Source of the DNA: Streptomyces ochraceiscleroticus
GTDB lineage: Bacteria; Actinomycetota; Actinomycetes; Streptomycetales; Streptomycetaceae
Direction: 5' to 3'
Length of the DNA: 64,000 nucleotides
NCBI RefSeq assembly: GCF_000720485.1
Contig: NZ_JOAX01000018.1
Span: forward strand, 62,001-126,000
Below, in pieces: positions 54,086 through 62,804 of this stretch. Below the pieces are notes generated by a model that saw nothing but the letters and a program-made list of their open reading frames with translations, searched no databases and had not been told where the DNA came from. The position numbers were made by a program, and so were the translations under genes. Each line of letters begins with the position of its first letter. The first letter of the stretch is position 1.

Positions 54086-55062
54086 CAGGCGGCCACCTCC
54101 GCCGGGACCGGCTTGCGGCGGAGCCTACGCAGCCGGGAAGCGCGCTGTACATCCATGGAATCGAGGGCTTCCTTCAATACGTCCTGCGGCATTCGCTTCA
54201 ATGCCGCGGCACTCATCGAACGCAATTTACGGGCCACCTGCGGCTCAAAGCGTTCGATCGAACCGAGGTGGTGGGAAATGATCGCGCAATACGTCCGGAC
54301 CGCCTTCGGCAGCAGCACCGCGGCGTCCCGGTCCTTGGCCGTCTCCTCGATGACCTGGTCGAATGCGCGGATGAAGTCGAGCTGGCGGACGTCGCCGATC
54401 TGGGTCAGCGACGAGGCCACGCCGCGGCGGTAGAACACGCCCAGCATCCCGAGCACCGCCATCGACTTCGCCTCGCGGTGCAGCCGCCAGATCCACGGCC
54501 GGTCCTCGGCCGTGCGCAGCCCGTGACGGAAGTGCAGCAGCCCGTCGTCCAGCAGCCGCCGGTGGTACATCCCGGCCCAGGCGAACGCGTAGTCCACGGA
54601 AGTGGAGCGGTCGGCGGGCAGGATCAGCTCGCGCGGGTCCAGGACGACGTTGCGGCGGCCGTACGGCACCCGGTGCACGGAGCGTGCCCGCGCCGTGCAC
54701 TGCACGTGGTCGGTGCGAACGAAATCGCAGCCGAGTTCTTCGATTGCGCCGAGGAGTTCCTGGTAATAACCGGGCGCCAGCCAGTCGTCCCCGTCCAGGA
54801 AAGTGATGTATTCACCGCGGGCCGCGTCCAGGCCGGTGTTCCGGGCGGTGGCCAGGCCGCCGTTCTGCTCGTGCCGCAGCAGCCGGGCGCCCGGGAGCTC
54901 GCGCTCGGCGCGCTCCAGAATCTGCGGCGTCCCGTCGCGCGAGCAGTCGTCGACGAGAAGGAATTCGAAGTCGTCACGGGCATTGGCCGCGAGACTTCTC
55001 AGGGTGTCGGGCGCGTATGTCTGCACGTTGTAGAACGGCACGATGACGGAGAGCTTAACCAC
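54085..55062 (-). CDS. Family 2 glycosyltransferase
   Basis: The product has 325 residues. The GT-A fold is clear: KLSVIVPFYNVQTYAPDTLRSL, FEFLLVDDCSRDGT, LATARNTGLDAARGEYITFLDGDDWL with the D-x-D metal site in DGDD. A helical C-terminal ~120 residues may be for membrane or polymer contact. The sugar donor is unknown. GTG at 55062 has no obvious ribosome binding site, so expression may be leaderless or the start may differ. It is the first gene of the leftward arm of the nonulosonate cluster. Confidence 0.9.
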   Translation of the reverse strand: MVKLSVIVPFYNVQTYAPDTLRSLAANARDDFEFLLVDDCSRDGTPQILERAERELPGARLLRHEQNGGLATARNTGLDAARGEYITFLDGDDWLAPGYYQELLGAIEELGCDFVRTDHVQCTARARSVHRVPYGRRNVVLDPRELILPADRSTSVDYAFAWAGMYHRRLLDDGLLHFRHGLRTAEDRPWIWRLHREAKSMAVLGMLGVFYRRGVASSLTQIGDVRQLDFIRAFDQVIEETAKDRDAAVLLPKAVRTYCAIISHHLGSIERFEPQVARKLRSMSAAALKRMPQDVLKEALDSMDVQRASRLRRLRRKPVPAEVAA

Positions 55063-55194
55063 TCAGGAGACGTTAGGTGCGGCTCCGGCATTCGTCTTTG
55101 CCGTATGGGGGCGCTTGGGTGAACGAAGAATGGCGGAATGGTTAACCACCCTTTCCGGCCTGCCGGTTCGCCGTTCGTCGATGTGCTGTTAACC
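55054..55194. promoter_or_regulatory. Divergent promoter region of the polymer cluster with three TTAACC boxes
   Basis: CTTAACC at 55054-55060, GGTTAACC (a palindrome) at 55140-55147 and GTTAACC at 55188-55194 lie in the AT-richer gap between the two arms of the cluster. They may be sites for a shared regulator. No regulator gene is adjacent. Confidence 0.4.
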
Positions 55195-55249
55195 CTTTGT
55201 TGCGCCCTGGTTGGCCCGCGAATCGAAATGCCTTCCTAGCGTCTTCGAC

Positions 55250-56569
55250 GTGCCATCACGTACACCTTCTCAGCCGCGGGTCGCGGTGCTCGCCGACTCG
55301 GACACCCGGTGGAAATGGGGCGCCCTCACGGCGCACCGTCTCCAGCCCGGCTGCCGGCTCGACGGCTTTCTGCTCCGCGGCCGCGCCACGCCCACGGTCC
55401 GCCAGCTCGACGAGGTCGGGGCCCGGGCGGACGCGCTGCGCGAGATCCGCGGGGTCGACTTCGTACGGTCCGTCGACCGTACCGGCTACGACGTGGTCCT
55501 GCTGTCCTGCGTGGGCGGCGCGGTGCAGGCGATGCTGCACGGCCTGGCCCGCGCCTGGGAGGGCAGCGCCCGCCGCCCCGTCGTCGTCACCGGCTACGTC
55601 GGCGTGGTCTACGAGAAGCTCGCCGACGGGCTGCTGCTGCGGCACGGCGCCGACGTGGTGCTCGCCAACTCCGGCCACGACGCGGACCGCTTCCGCGCGG
55701 TCTACCGGGGCGTCAACGCGGACGAGCGCAGCGTCGTGGAGTGCGCGCTGCCCTTCCTGGGCGGCGCCCGCCACGAAGGCGGCAGCGAGGTACGCACCGT
55801 CGTCTTCGCCGTCCAGCCCTCCGTGCCCGACAACCGCAACGACCGCGCCTACCTGCTGCGCCGCGCCGCCGAGCACGCCCGCCGGCACCCCGCCCGCGAG
55901 GTGCTGATCAAGCTCCGCAGCAAGCCGGGCGAGCACACCACGCACATCGAGGAACTGCCGTACCAGAAGATCGCGGCGCGGGTCCCCGGCGGCCTGCCCG
56001 CCAACTGCCGCCTGGTGTACGGGAACATGGGCGAGGTCCTGGACCGCACCGACCTGATGGTCACGGTCTCCTCGACCGCCGCGCTGGAGTCCCTGCACCG
56101 CGGCGTCCCCACCGCCGTCCTCACCGACCTCGGCATCCGCGAGGCGCTCGGCAACCACCACTTCCTCGGCTCCGGCTGCCTGGCCTCGTGGGACGAGCTG
56201 GACGCCGGGTATCTGCCCGAGCCGGACCCGGAGTGGCTGGCCCGCCAGGGCGTCTGCGCCGACGGCTCGTACGAGAACGCCTTCGACGCGGCCCGCGCCC
56301 GCGTCACCGAGCTGCGCGAGGCCGACGCGCTGCCGCCGCTCGCCCCGTACTACACGCCCCGCACGGCCCCCGGCTATCTGCCCGGCATCCTCGCCCGGCA
56401 CGGCCTGGACGCGAGGGGCGAGCCGCTGCCCGGCTACACCGCCGAGGCCGCGGAGCCGACGGGACTGCGCCGGATGGCCCGCGACACCGTCCGCGAGGCG
56501 GCGCGCGGCGCCTACCGGCACGGCGTCCAGCGCGTCGCCCCCGCCATCCGCCGCTGGGGCCAGCTGTGA
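55250..56569 (+). CDS. DUF6716-type putative glycosyltransferase
   Basis: The product has 439 residues. It begins RVAVLADSDTRWKWGALTAHRL, has GYDVVLLSCVGGAVQAML and VVTGYVGVVYEKLADGLLLR. A late segment EVLDRTDLMVTVSSTAALESLHRGVPTAVL resembles the Ser/Thr motif of GT-B sialyltransferase-like enzymes. The C-terminal ~40 residues are helical and basic. By memory this matches a Streptomyces family annotated DUF6716 putative glycosyltransferase. The GTG start has no strong ribosome binding site. It heads the rightward arm with the nonulosonate synthesis genes. Confidence 0.82.
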   Translation: MPSRTPSQPRVAVLADSDTRWKWGALTAHRLQPGCRLDGFLLRGRATPTVRQLDEVGARADALREIRGVDFVRSVDRTGYDVVLLSCVGGAVQAMLHGLARAWEGSARRPVVVTGYVGVVYEKLADGLLLRHGADVVLANSGHDADRFRAVYRGVNADERSVVECALPFLGGARHEGGSEVRTVVFAVQPSVPDNRNDRAYLLRRAAEHARRHPAREVLIKLRSKPGEHTTHIEELPYQKIAARVPGGLPANCRLVYGNMGEVLDRTDLMVTVSSTAALESLHRGVPTAVLTDLGIREALGNHHFLGSGCLASWDELDAGYLPEPDPEWLARQGVCADGSYENAFDAARARVTELREADALPPLAPYYTPRTAPGYLPGILARHGLDARGEPLPGYTAEAAEPTGLRRMARDTVREAARGAYRHGVQRVAPAIRRWGQL

Positions 56570-56604
56570 ACTCCCCCTCTACCGGTCTCCGGAAGGAGCC
56601 TGAG

Positions 56605-57876
56605 ATGCCGCAGACCGACCGGCCCACCGTGGTGGCCGTCATCCCCGCCAGAGGCGGATCGAAGGGCGTGCCCGCCAAGAACCTGGCCGCCGTCGGCGGC
56701 GTGCCGCTGGTGGCCCGCGCCGTGCGCGAGTGCCTGGCGTCCCGCCTGATCACGGATGTCGTGGTCTCCACGGACGACGACGCGATCGCCGCGACGGCAC
56801 GCGGCGCGGGCGCCGTGATCGTCCGCCGCCCCGGCGCCATCGCCGGCGACACCGCCACCAGCGAGGCCGCCGTCCTGCACGCCATGGACGCGTACGAGAC
56901 CGAGCACGGCACCGCCGTCGACGCGGTCCTCCTCGTCCAGTGCACCAGCCCCTTCCTCGCCCGCGAGGACATCGACGGCGTCGCGTCCGCGGTCGTCGAG
57001 CAGGGCGCCGACTCCGCGCTGACCGTCGCCCCCTTCCACGGCTTCGTGTGGCGGGACGCGGCGGACGATTCGGACGCCGCGGCCCGGACCACCGGCACCC
57101 GCAGCGCCGAGGGCGGCGCGGCGACCGTGACCACCGTCGGGACCGAGGCGGGCGGCTACGGCGTCAACCACGACAAGTCCTTCCGGCCGCGCCGCCAGGA
57201 CCGCCCCCAGGACCTCCTGGAGACCGGCGCCGCGTACGCCATGGACGCGGCCGGCTTCCGCACCGCGGGCCACCGCTTCTTCGGCCGTACCGAACTCGTG
57301 CGCACCGACCCGGCCCGCGTGCTGGAGGTCGACGACCCGCACGACCTGGCCCGCGCCCGCGCCCTCGCGCCCCTGCTGGACGGCCCACGGCCGGGCGCCC
57401 TGCCGACCCGCGACGACATCGACGCGGTCGTCATCGACTTCGACGGCACCCAGACCGACGACAGGGTGCTGATCGACTCCGACGGACGGGAGATCGTCGC
57501 CGTGCACCGCGGCGACGGCCTGGGCATCGCCGCTCTGCGCAAGGCGGAGCTGAAGATGCTCATCCTGTCCACGGAACAGAACCCGGTCGTCGCCGCCCGG
57601 GCCAGGAAGCTCAAGATCCCGGTCCTGCACGGCATCGACCGCAAGGACCTCGCGCTCAAGCAGTGGTGCGAGGACCAGGGCATCGCGCCGGAGCGCGTGC
57701 TCTACGTCGGCAACGACGTCAACGACCTCCCGTGCTTCGGCCTCGTCGGCTGGCCCGTGGCGGTCTCCAGTGCACACGACGTCGTGCGTGGCGCTGCACG
57801 CGCCGTCACCTCGACTCCCGGAGGAAACGGCGCGATCCGCGAGATCGCCTCGTGGATCCTCGGCCCGTCTCTCTGA
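56605..57876 (+). CDS. Fused CMP-nonulosonate cytidylyltransferase and KdsC-type HAD phosphatase
   Basis: The product has 423 residues. The N-terminal ~250 residues are a NeuA-like cytidylyltransferase: VIPARGGSKGVPAKNLAAVGG at the start, VDAVLLVQCTSPFL, and ARVLEVDDPHDLARA. The C-terminal ~150 residues are a HAD phosphatase with nucleophile Asp278 in VVIDFDGTQTDD, HRGDGLGIAALR, LSTEQNPVVAARA and VLYVGNDVNDLPCF, the KdsC-like subgroup. The pair suggests a route through a nonulosonate 9-phosphate that is first dephosphorylated and then activated with CTP. GGAAGGAG lies five bases before the ATG. The neuB-like gene follows after 56 bases. Confidence 0.9.
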   Translation: MPQTDRPTVVAVIPARGGSKGVPAKNLAAVGGVPLVARAVRECLASRLITDVVVSTDDDAIAATARGAGAVIVRRPGAIAGDTATSEAAVLHAMDAYETEHGTAVDAVLLVQCTSPFLAREDIDGVASAVVEQGADSALTVAPFHGFVWRDAADDSDAAARTTGTRSAEGGAATVTTVGTEAGGYGVNHDKSFRPRRQDRPQDLLETGAAYAMDAAGFRTAGHRFFGRTELVRTDPARVLEVDDPHDLARARALAPLLDGPRPGALPTRDDIDAVVIDFDGTQTDDRVLIDSDGREIVAVHRGDGLGIAALRKAELKMLILSTEQNPVVAARARKLKIPVLHGIDRKDLALKQWCEDQGIAPERVLYVGNDVNDLPCFGLVGWPVAVSSAHDVVRGAARAVTSTPGGNGAIREIASWILGPSL

Positions 57877-57932
57877 GCCGCACCCACCACCCGTAGCCCA
57901 GAGAACCCCTAATGAAGAAGGAACTCTCCAAG

Positions 57933-58871
57933 ATGACCAGCAACAACCGCGTTCGCACCATCGGTGACCGCCTCGTCGGCCCCGGCCACCCCGTCTACGT
58001 CACCGGTGAAATCGGCATCAACCACAACGGCGACCTGGAGAACGCGTTCGCGCTGATCGACGCCGCCGCGGACGCCGGCTGCGACGCCGTGAAGTTCCAG
58101 AAGCGCACCCCCGAGGTCTGCACCCCGCGCGACCAGTGGGAGATCGAGCGCGACACCCCCTGGGGCCGGATGACCTACATCGACTACCGCCACCGCGTGG
58201 AGTTCGACGAGGACGGCTACCGCGCCATCGCGGACTACTGCAAGAAGCGCAACATCCACTGGTTCGCCTCTCCGTGGGACGTCGAGTCGGTCGCCTTCCT
58301 GGAGAAGTTCGAGGTCCCGGCCTACAAGGTGGCCTCCGCCTCGCTGACCGACGACGAGCTGCTGAAGGCCATGCGCGCCACCGGCCGTACGGTCATCCTC
58401 TCCACCGGCATGTCCACCCCGAAGCAGATCCGCCACGCGGTCGAGGTCCTGGGCAGCGACAACATCCTGCTCTGCCACGCCACCAGCACCTACCCGGCCA
58501 AGGCCGAGGAGCTGAACCTGCGGATGATCAACACCCTGCAGGACGAGTACCCGAACGTCCCGATCGGCTACTCCGGCCACGAGACCGGCCTGCAGACCAC
58601 CCTCGCCGCCGTCGCCCTCGGCGCCACCTTCGTCGAGCGCCACATCACCCTGGACCGCGCCATGTGGGGCTCGGACCAGGCGGCCTCCGTCGAGCCGGGC
58701 GGCCTGACCCGCCTGGTCCGTGACATCCGCACCATCGAGGAGTCCCTCGGTGACGGCGTCAAGAAGGTGTACGAGAGCGAGCTCGGCCCGATGAAGAAGC
58801 TCCGCCGCGTCGCGGGCGTCGTCGCCGAGACCGAGGCCGCCGAGGCCGACCGCGAGCCGGTCTCGGTCTGA
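57933..58871 (+). CDS. neuB: Nonulosonate (sialate/Kdn-type) synthase
   Basis: The product condenses PEP with a six-carbon aldose (ManNAc, mannose or a phosphate) to give a nine-carbon keto acid. It has 312 residues. Barrel motifs are YVTGEIGINHNGDLENAF, AGCDAVKFQKRTPEVCTP, HWFASPWDVESVAFLEKF, VILSTGMSTPKQI, LCHATSTYPAK, IGYSGHETGLQTTLAAVALGA and VERHITLDRAMWGSDQAAS. The C-terminal antifreeze-like SAF domain of longer NeuB proteins is missing. ATG at 57933 is preferred (AAGGA ten bases upstream; similar proteins begin near here); ATG at 57912 adds seven residues. Confidence 0.93.
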   Translation: MTSNNRVRTIGDRLVGPGHPVYVTGEIGINHNGDLENAFALIDAAADAGCDAVKFQKRTPEVCTPRDQWEIERDTPWGRMTYIDYRHRVEFDEDGYRAIADYCKKRNIHWFASPWDVESVAFLEKFEVPAYKVASASLTDDELLKAMRATGRTVILSTGMSTPKQIRHAVEVLGSDNILLCHATSTYPAKAEELNLRMINTLQDEYPNVPIGYSGHETGLQTTLAAVALGATFVERHITLDRAMWGSDQAASVEPGGLTRLVRDIRTIEESLGDGVKKVYESELGPMKKLRRVAGVVAETEAAEADREPVSV

Positions 58872-58891
58872 GCAGAGAGCACGACGACACC

Positions 58892-60112
58892 GTGAGCGCA
58901 GCAGACGGGGCCCAGCGCCCTGTTACCGCGGCCGGACGTGGGGGTCCGGCCGCGGGGACGGCCGGGCGTGGAGGCCCGGCTGCGGAGCCGGCCGGGCGCC
59001 CTGACTCCCGCAGGACGGCCGGCCGCCGCGGGCGGGCGTCCCGGCGGAACTCGGACGCCGCCGGGTCGACCCTCGCCTTCGTCGAGAGCCCTGTGCAGCT
59101 GCTCAACGTCCTGGAATGGGTGTACACCGAGCAAGCGGTACAGGCCGGCGCCGTCACCGTCGTCGTGCTCTCCCCGCACGACCCGATGACCCGCGGCCAG
59201 CTCCGCCGGATGGCGGAGCTGGCCCGGGACGAGGGCTGCACGGTCCGCTGGGAGGAGGCGCGCGGCGGCGCGGCCGCCCCCCTGCGGACCATCGGGGGCC
59301 TGACCCCGCTGCTGCGCCGCGCCCGCCGCATCGTCATCGGCGACCCCTTCTCGCGCTACGTCCAGCTCCTGCTGACGCTGGCCCGCGCCCGGGACCTCGT
59401 CGTGGTCGACGACGGCACCGCGACCATGGAGTTCATCTCCCAGCTCGCGCGCGGCGAGCGGCTGGTGCGCTGGCACCGCAGCGGCGGCAGCCGGGGCCCG
59501 CGCGACCTCGTCTTCGCGCCGTTCTCCGCCACCGCACGCCGCCGGCTCACCCCCGTACCCGACAGCGACCGCCGTACGGTCGGTGTCTTCTCTTCGATGC
59601 CCGTCGAGCCCCCGCCGGGCGTGACGGTCACCGCCAACGACTTCGCCTGGACCCGGGCCCGCTTCGGCCCGCCCCGGCTCACCCGCGGCACCGACATCGT
59701 CGGCACCTCCCTCGTGGAGACCGGCGTCGTCGACCCGGACCACTACCTCGCGGCCGTCCGCGCCCTGGCCCGTACGCACGGCGCCACCCGCTACTTCGCG
59801 CACCGCAGGGAGAGCGCCGAGAAGCTGCACGCGCTGGCCGCGGCCACCGGCCTGGAGATCGTCCGGCCCGACCTGCCGCTCGAACTGATCGCCCGGCGCG
59901 GCCCGATCGGCCGCACGATCCTCAGCTTCCCGTCCACCGTGGTGCACACCCTGCCGCTCGCCCTCGTCGGCACGGGCGTGAAGGTCGCGGTGTGCGACGT
60001 GGACCCCGCCTGGCTCACCACCAAGGCGTCCCCGCGCGCGCAGGGATTCCTCTCCGGCGTCACCGGCACCGCCCGTGACGTGCAGCGACTCACCTACGCG
60101 GGGAGCTTCTGA
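58892..60112 (+). CDS. Sialyltransferase-like glycosyltransferase
   Basis: The product has 406 residues. A ~55-residue Gly/Arg/Ala-rich N-terminal tail precedes LAFVESPVQLLNVLEWVY. Later come RDLVVVDDGTATMEFI (D-D-G motif), TRYFAHRRESAEKLHAL (the H-R-x-E region, akin to the H-P motif) and GRTILSFPSTVVHTLPL (Ser/Thr motif). This is the plan of the GT52/polysialyltransferase superfamily. It probably transfers the CMP-activated nonulosonate onto a primer or the growing chain. GTG start, 20 bases after the synthase gene. It is the last gene of the rightward arm. Confidence 0.85.
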   Translation: MSAADGAQRPVTAAGRGGPAAGTAGRGGPAAEPAGRPDSRRTAGRRGRASRRNSDAAGSTLAFVESPVQLLNVLEWVYTEQAVQAGAVTVVVLSPHDPMTRGQLRRMAELARDEGCTVRWEEARGGAAAPLRTIGGLTPLLRRARRIVIGDPFSRYVQLLLTLARARDLVVVDDGTATMEFISQLARGERLVRWHRSGGSRGPRDLVFAPFSATARRRLTPVPDSDRRTVGVFSSMPVEPPPGVTVTANDFAWTRARFGPPRLTRGTDIVGTSLVETGVVDPDHYLAAVRALARTHGATRYFAHRRESAEKLHALAAATGLEIVRPDLPLELIARRGPIGRTILSFPSTVVHTLPLALVGTGVKVAVCDVDPAWLTTKASPRAQGFLSGVTGTARDVQRLTYAGSF

Positions 60113-60308
60113 CGGCCTGCGGCCCGGCGCCGGGGCCGGCCTCGCGGACACGGTCGGGGTTTGGGATTCGCCGATACGTGAAACCCTTGGTCATACCCCC
60201 TCGATGACCTGTCCATGCGCCGGGCGGCCTAGATTGTCTTCCCCTAACGGGCTGAACTTTTGTTGATCGACGGACAGTTGCCCCGCTCGGCCCCGTAACC
60301 TTCAGCGG

Positions 60309-61559
60309 GTGAACCAACTGATGTCCCGCGGACCCGAAGCCGATGCCAGCCCCGTACACGGTTCCCTGCCCGGAGCGCTCACCGAGGACTTGCGCGCCGA
60401 ACTCATCGCCTTCCGGCGGGACTTGCACATGCATCCGGAGCTGGGGAACCAGGAGTTCCGGACCACAGCGGCGCTGCGGGCGCGGCTGGAGAAGGCCGGC
60501 CTCGCCCCACGGGTGCTGGACACCGGTACGGGGCTGATCTGCGACATCGGCAGGGACCCCGGTACGACACCGGCCGCCGGGCGCCCCATGCTCGCGCTGC
60601 GGGCCGACATCGACGCGCTGCCCATCCCGGACACCAAGACCGTCGACTACCGCTCCACGGTGCCCGACCGCGCCCACGCCTGCGGCCACGACGTGCACAC
60701 CACCGTCGTGCTCGGCGCCGGGCTGGTACTGGCCGACCTCGCGGCCCAGGGCCTGCTGCCAGGGCCCGTACGGCTGCTGTTCCAGCCCGCCGAGGAGGTG
60801 CTGCCCGGCGGCGCCACCGACGCGATCGACTGCGGCGTCCTGGAGGGCGTCGGCCGCATCCTCGCGGTGCACTGCGACCCGAAGGTCGAGGTGGGCCGGA
60901 TCGGGCTGCGGACCGGCGCGATCACCTCCGCCTGCGACCGGCTGGAGGTCGCGCTGGAGGGCCCCGGCGGCCACACGGCCCGCCCGCACCTGACCACCGA
61001 CCTGGTCACCGCCGCGGCGCGGGTCGCCGTCGACGTGCCCTCGCTGATCGCCCGCCGGGTCGACGCCCGCGCCGGGCTCGCCGTGACCTGGGGCCGCCTG
61101 GAGACCGGGCACGCGTGCAACGTCATCCCGCAGCGCGCCGAGCTGTCCGGCACGGTCCGCTGCCTGGACCTGGAAGCCTGGCGGCAGGCACCGGACCTGG
61201 TCTACGCCGCGATCGACGAGATCGCCACGCTGCACCGCGCCAAGTCCCAGATCACGTACGTGCGCGGAGTCCCGCCGGTGGTCAACGAGCCGATGACCAC
61301 CTCGCTGCTGCAGAACGCCATGGCGGCCCGCCGCGGCCCCGAGTCGGTGGAGGACACCGAGCAGTCCCTGGGCGGCGAGGACTTCTCCTGGTACCTGGAG
61401 AAGGTGCCGGGCGCGATGGCGCGGCTGGGCGTGAAGCCGGTCGGCGACCCGACCGGACGCGACCTGCACCAGGGCGATTTCGACGTGGACGAAGAGGCGA
61501 TCCGGGTGGGCGTGGAGCTGTTCACCGCCGCCGCGCTGCTCGACCGCAACGCGCTGTAG
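60309..61559 (+). CDS. M20 family amidohydrolase
   Basis: The product has 416 residues. M20D motifs are IAFRRDLHMHPELGNQEF, LALRADIDALPIPD, DRAHACGHDVHTTVVLG (metal ligands), LFQPAEEVLPGGATDAI, VALEGPGGHTARPH and LGGEDFSWYLEKVPG. The family hydrolyses N-acyl amino acids or amide conjugates such as hippurate. The substrate here is unknown. The start is GTG. The upstream gap (60113-60308) contains no other gene and should hold its promoter. Confidence 0.92.
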   Translation: MNQLMSRGPEADASPVHGSLPGALTEDLRAELIAFRRDLHMHPELGNQEFRTTAALRARLEKAGLAPRVLDTGTGLICDIGRDPGTTPAAGRPMLALRADIDALPIPDTKTVDYRSTVPDRAHACGHDVHTTVVLGAGLVLADLAAQGLLPGPVRLLFQPAEEVLPGGATDAIDCGVLEGVGRILAVHCDPKVEVGRIGLRTGAITSACDRLEVALEGPGGHTARPHLTTDLVTAAARVAVDVPSLIARRVDARAGLAVTWGRLETGHACNVIPQRAELSGTVRCLDLEAWRQAPDLVYAAIDEIATLHRAKSQITYVRGVPPVVNEPMTTSLLQNAMAARRGPESVEDTEQSLGGEDFSWYLEKVPGAMARLGVKPVGDPTGRDLHQGDFDVDEEAIRVGVELFTAAALLDRNAL

Positions 61560-61691
61560 ACACAGCCGTCGGCCGCGCTTCGCGACGATCCGATAACGGC
61601 TTCCAGACACCCCTTTATCTGGCATCTACGCGCGTTACGATGCGGCGGAATCAGCGCCGTAGGAGGCGCTACGAGCCGAAGGGGACCCCTC

Positions 61692-62726
61692 GTGCGCCGG
61701 GTAACCAAGATCGCTGCCGCGGGTATAGCCTCCGCGGCCCTCGCCTGTTCGCTGACCGCATGCGGTGAATCCTCCACGGAGGCCGCCGGCAAGGACAAGG
61801 GCGTCGGCCTCGCCTTCGACGTCGGCGGCCGGGACGACCACTCGTTCAATGAGGCGGCCGCCCGCGGCACCGACAAGGCCGTCAAGGAACTGGGCGTGAA
61901 GTCCAAGCTGATGACCGCCAAGAACGGCGAGACGGAGGCCGACCGCGAGCAGCGGCTCACCTCCCTCGCCGAGGCCGGGTTCAACCCCGTCATCGGCGTC
62001 GGCTTCAACTACGGCAACTCCGTCAACAAGGTCGCCAAGAAGTTCCCCAAGACCACCTTCGCGGTGGTGGACTCCGCGTCCACCGCGAAGAACGTCTACG
62101 GCATCAACTTCTCCGAGAACGAGGGCTCCTACCTCGCCGGCGTCGCCGCGGCCCTGAAGACCAAGACCAAGAAGGTCGGCTTCATCGGCGGCGTGAACAA
62201 CGCGCTGATCCAGAAGTTCCAGGCCGGCTTCGAGCAGGGCGTCAAGGACACCGACCCCAAGGTCAAGGTGACCTCGCAGTACCTCTACGCCAACGACGAC
62301 AAGGGCTTCAACGACCCGGCGGCCGCCAAGGGCAAGGCCAAGGGCATGCTCGACGACGGCAAGGACGTCATCTACACCGCCGCCGGCCAGTCCGGCGCCG
62401 GCTCGATCGAGATGGTCGCCGCCAAGAAGGGCGCCTGGGCGATCGGCGTGGACTCCGACCAGTACGCGCAGCCGGGCCTGGCCAAGTACAAGGACCACAT
62501 CCTGACCTCCGTCGTGAAGAACGTCGACGTGGCGGTCTACGACGTGATCAAGAGCGTCGAGGACGGCAAGCCGCTGCACGGCACCGTCCACCTCACGCTG
62601 AAGCAGGACGGCGTCAGCCTGGCCACCTCCGGCGGCTACATCGACGACCTCAAGGGCGAGCTGGACGCGGCGAAGAAGCGGATCGTCGACGGCAAGGTCA
62701 AGGTCGCCGAGAACCCCGCCAAGTAA
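61692..62726 (+). CDS. BMP-family ABC transporter binding lipoprotein
   Basis: The product has 344 residues. A signal peptide ends in the lipobox SLTAC near residue 24. The Bmp/PnrA-type domain has VGLAFDVGGRDDHSFNEAAARG, VIGVGFNYGNSVNKVAKKFP, GINFSENEGSYLAGVAAALKT, VGFIGGVNNALIQKFQAGF and IYTAAGQSGAGSIEM. Members bind purine or other nucleosides. The GTG start follows GAAGGGG. A strong hairpin after its stop and an RbsA-type ATPase gene next to it fit a nucleoside importer operon. Confidence 0.94.
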   Translation: MRRVTKIAAAGIASAALACSLTACGESSTEAAGKDKGVGLAFDVGGRDDHSFNEAAARGTDKAVKELGVKSKLMTAKNGETEADREQRLTSLAEAGFNPVIGVGFNYGNSVNKVAKKFPKTTFAVVDSASTAKNVYGINFSENEGSYLAGVAAALKTKTKKVGFIGGVNNALIQKFQAGFEQGVKDTDPKVKVTSQYLYANDDKGFNDPAAAKGKAKGMLDDGKDVIYTAAGQSGAGSIEMVAAKKGAWAIGVDSDQYAQPGLAKYKDHILTSVVKNVDVAVYDVIKSVEDGKPLHGTVHLTLKQDGVSLATSGGYIDDLKGELDAAKKRIVDGKVKVAENPAK

Positions 62727-62746
62727 GAGCTCCACGAGCATGTGTC

Positions 62747-62778
62747 CGAGGGCGGGGCCCTGCACCGCCCCGCCCTCG
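62747..62778 (+). terminator. Hairpin between the binding-protein and ATPase genes
   Basis: CGAGGGCGGGGC (62747-62758) and GCCCCGCCCTCG (62767-62778) form a 12-bp stem. Such hairpins after binding-protein genes usually raise that messenger segment relative to the rest of the operon. It also argues against coding before 62779. Confidence 0.75.
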
Positions 62779-62804
62779 CTCCTTCTCTCCGAGGAGAGTG
62801 CGCC

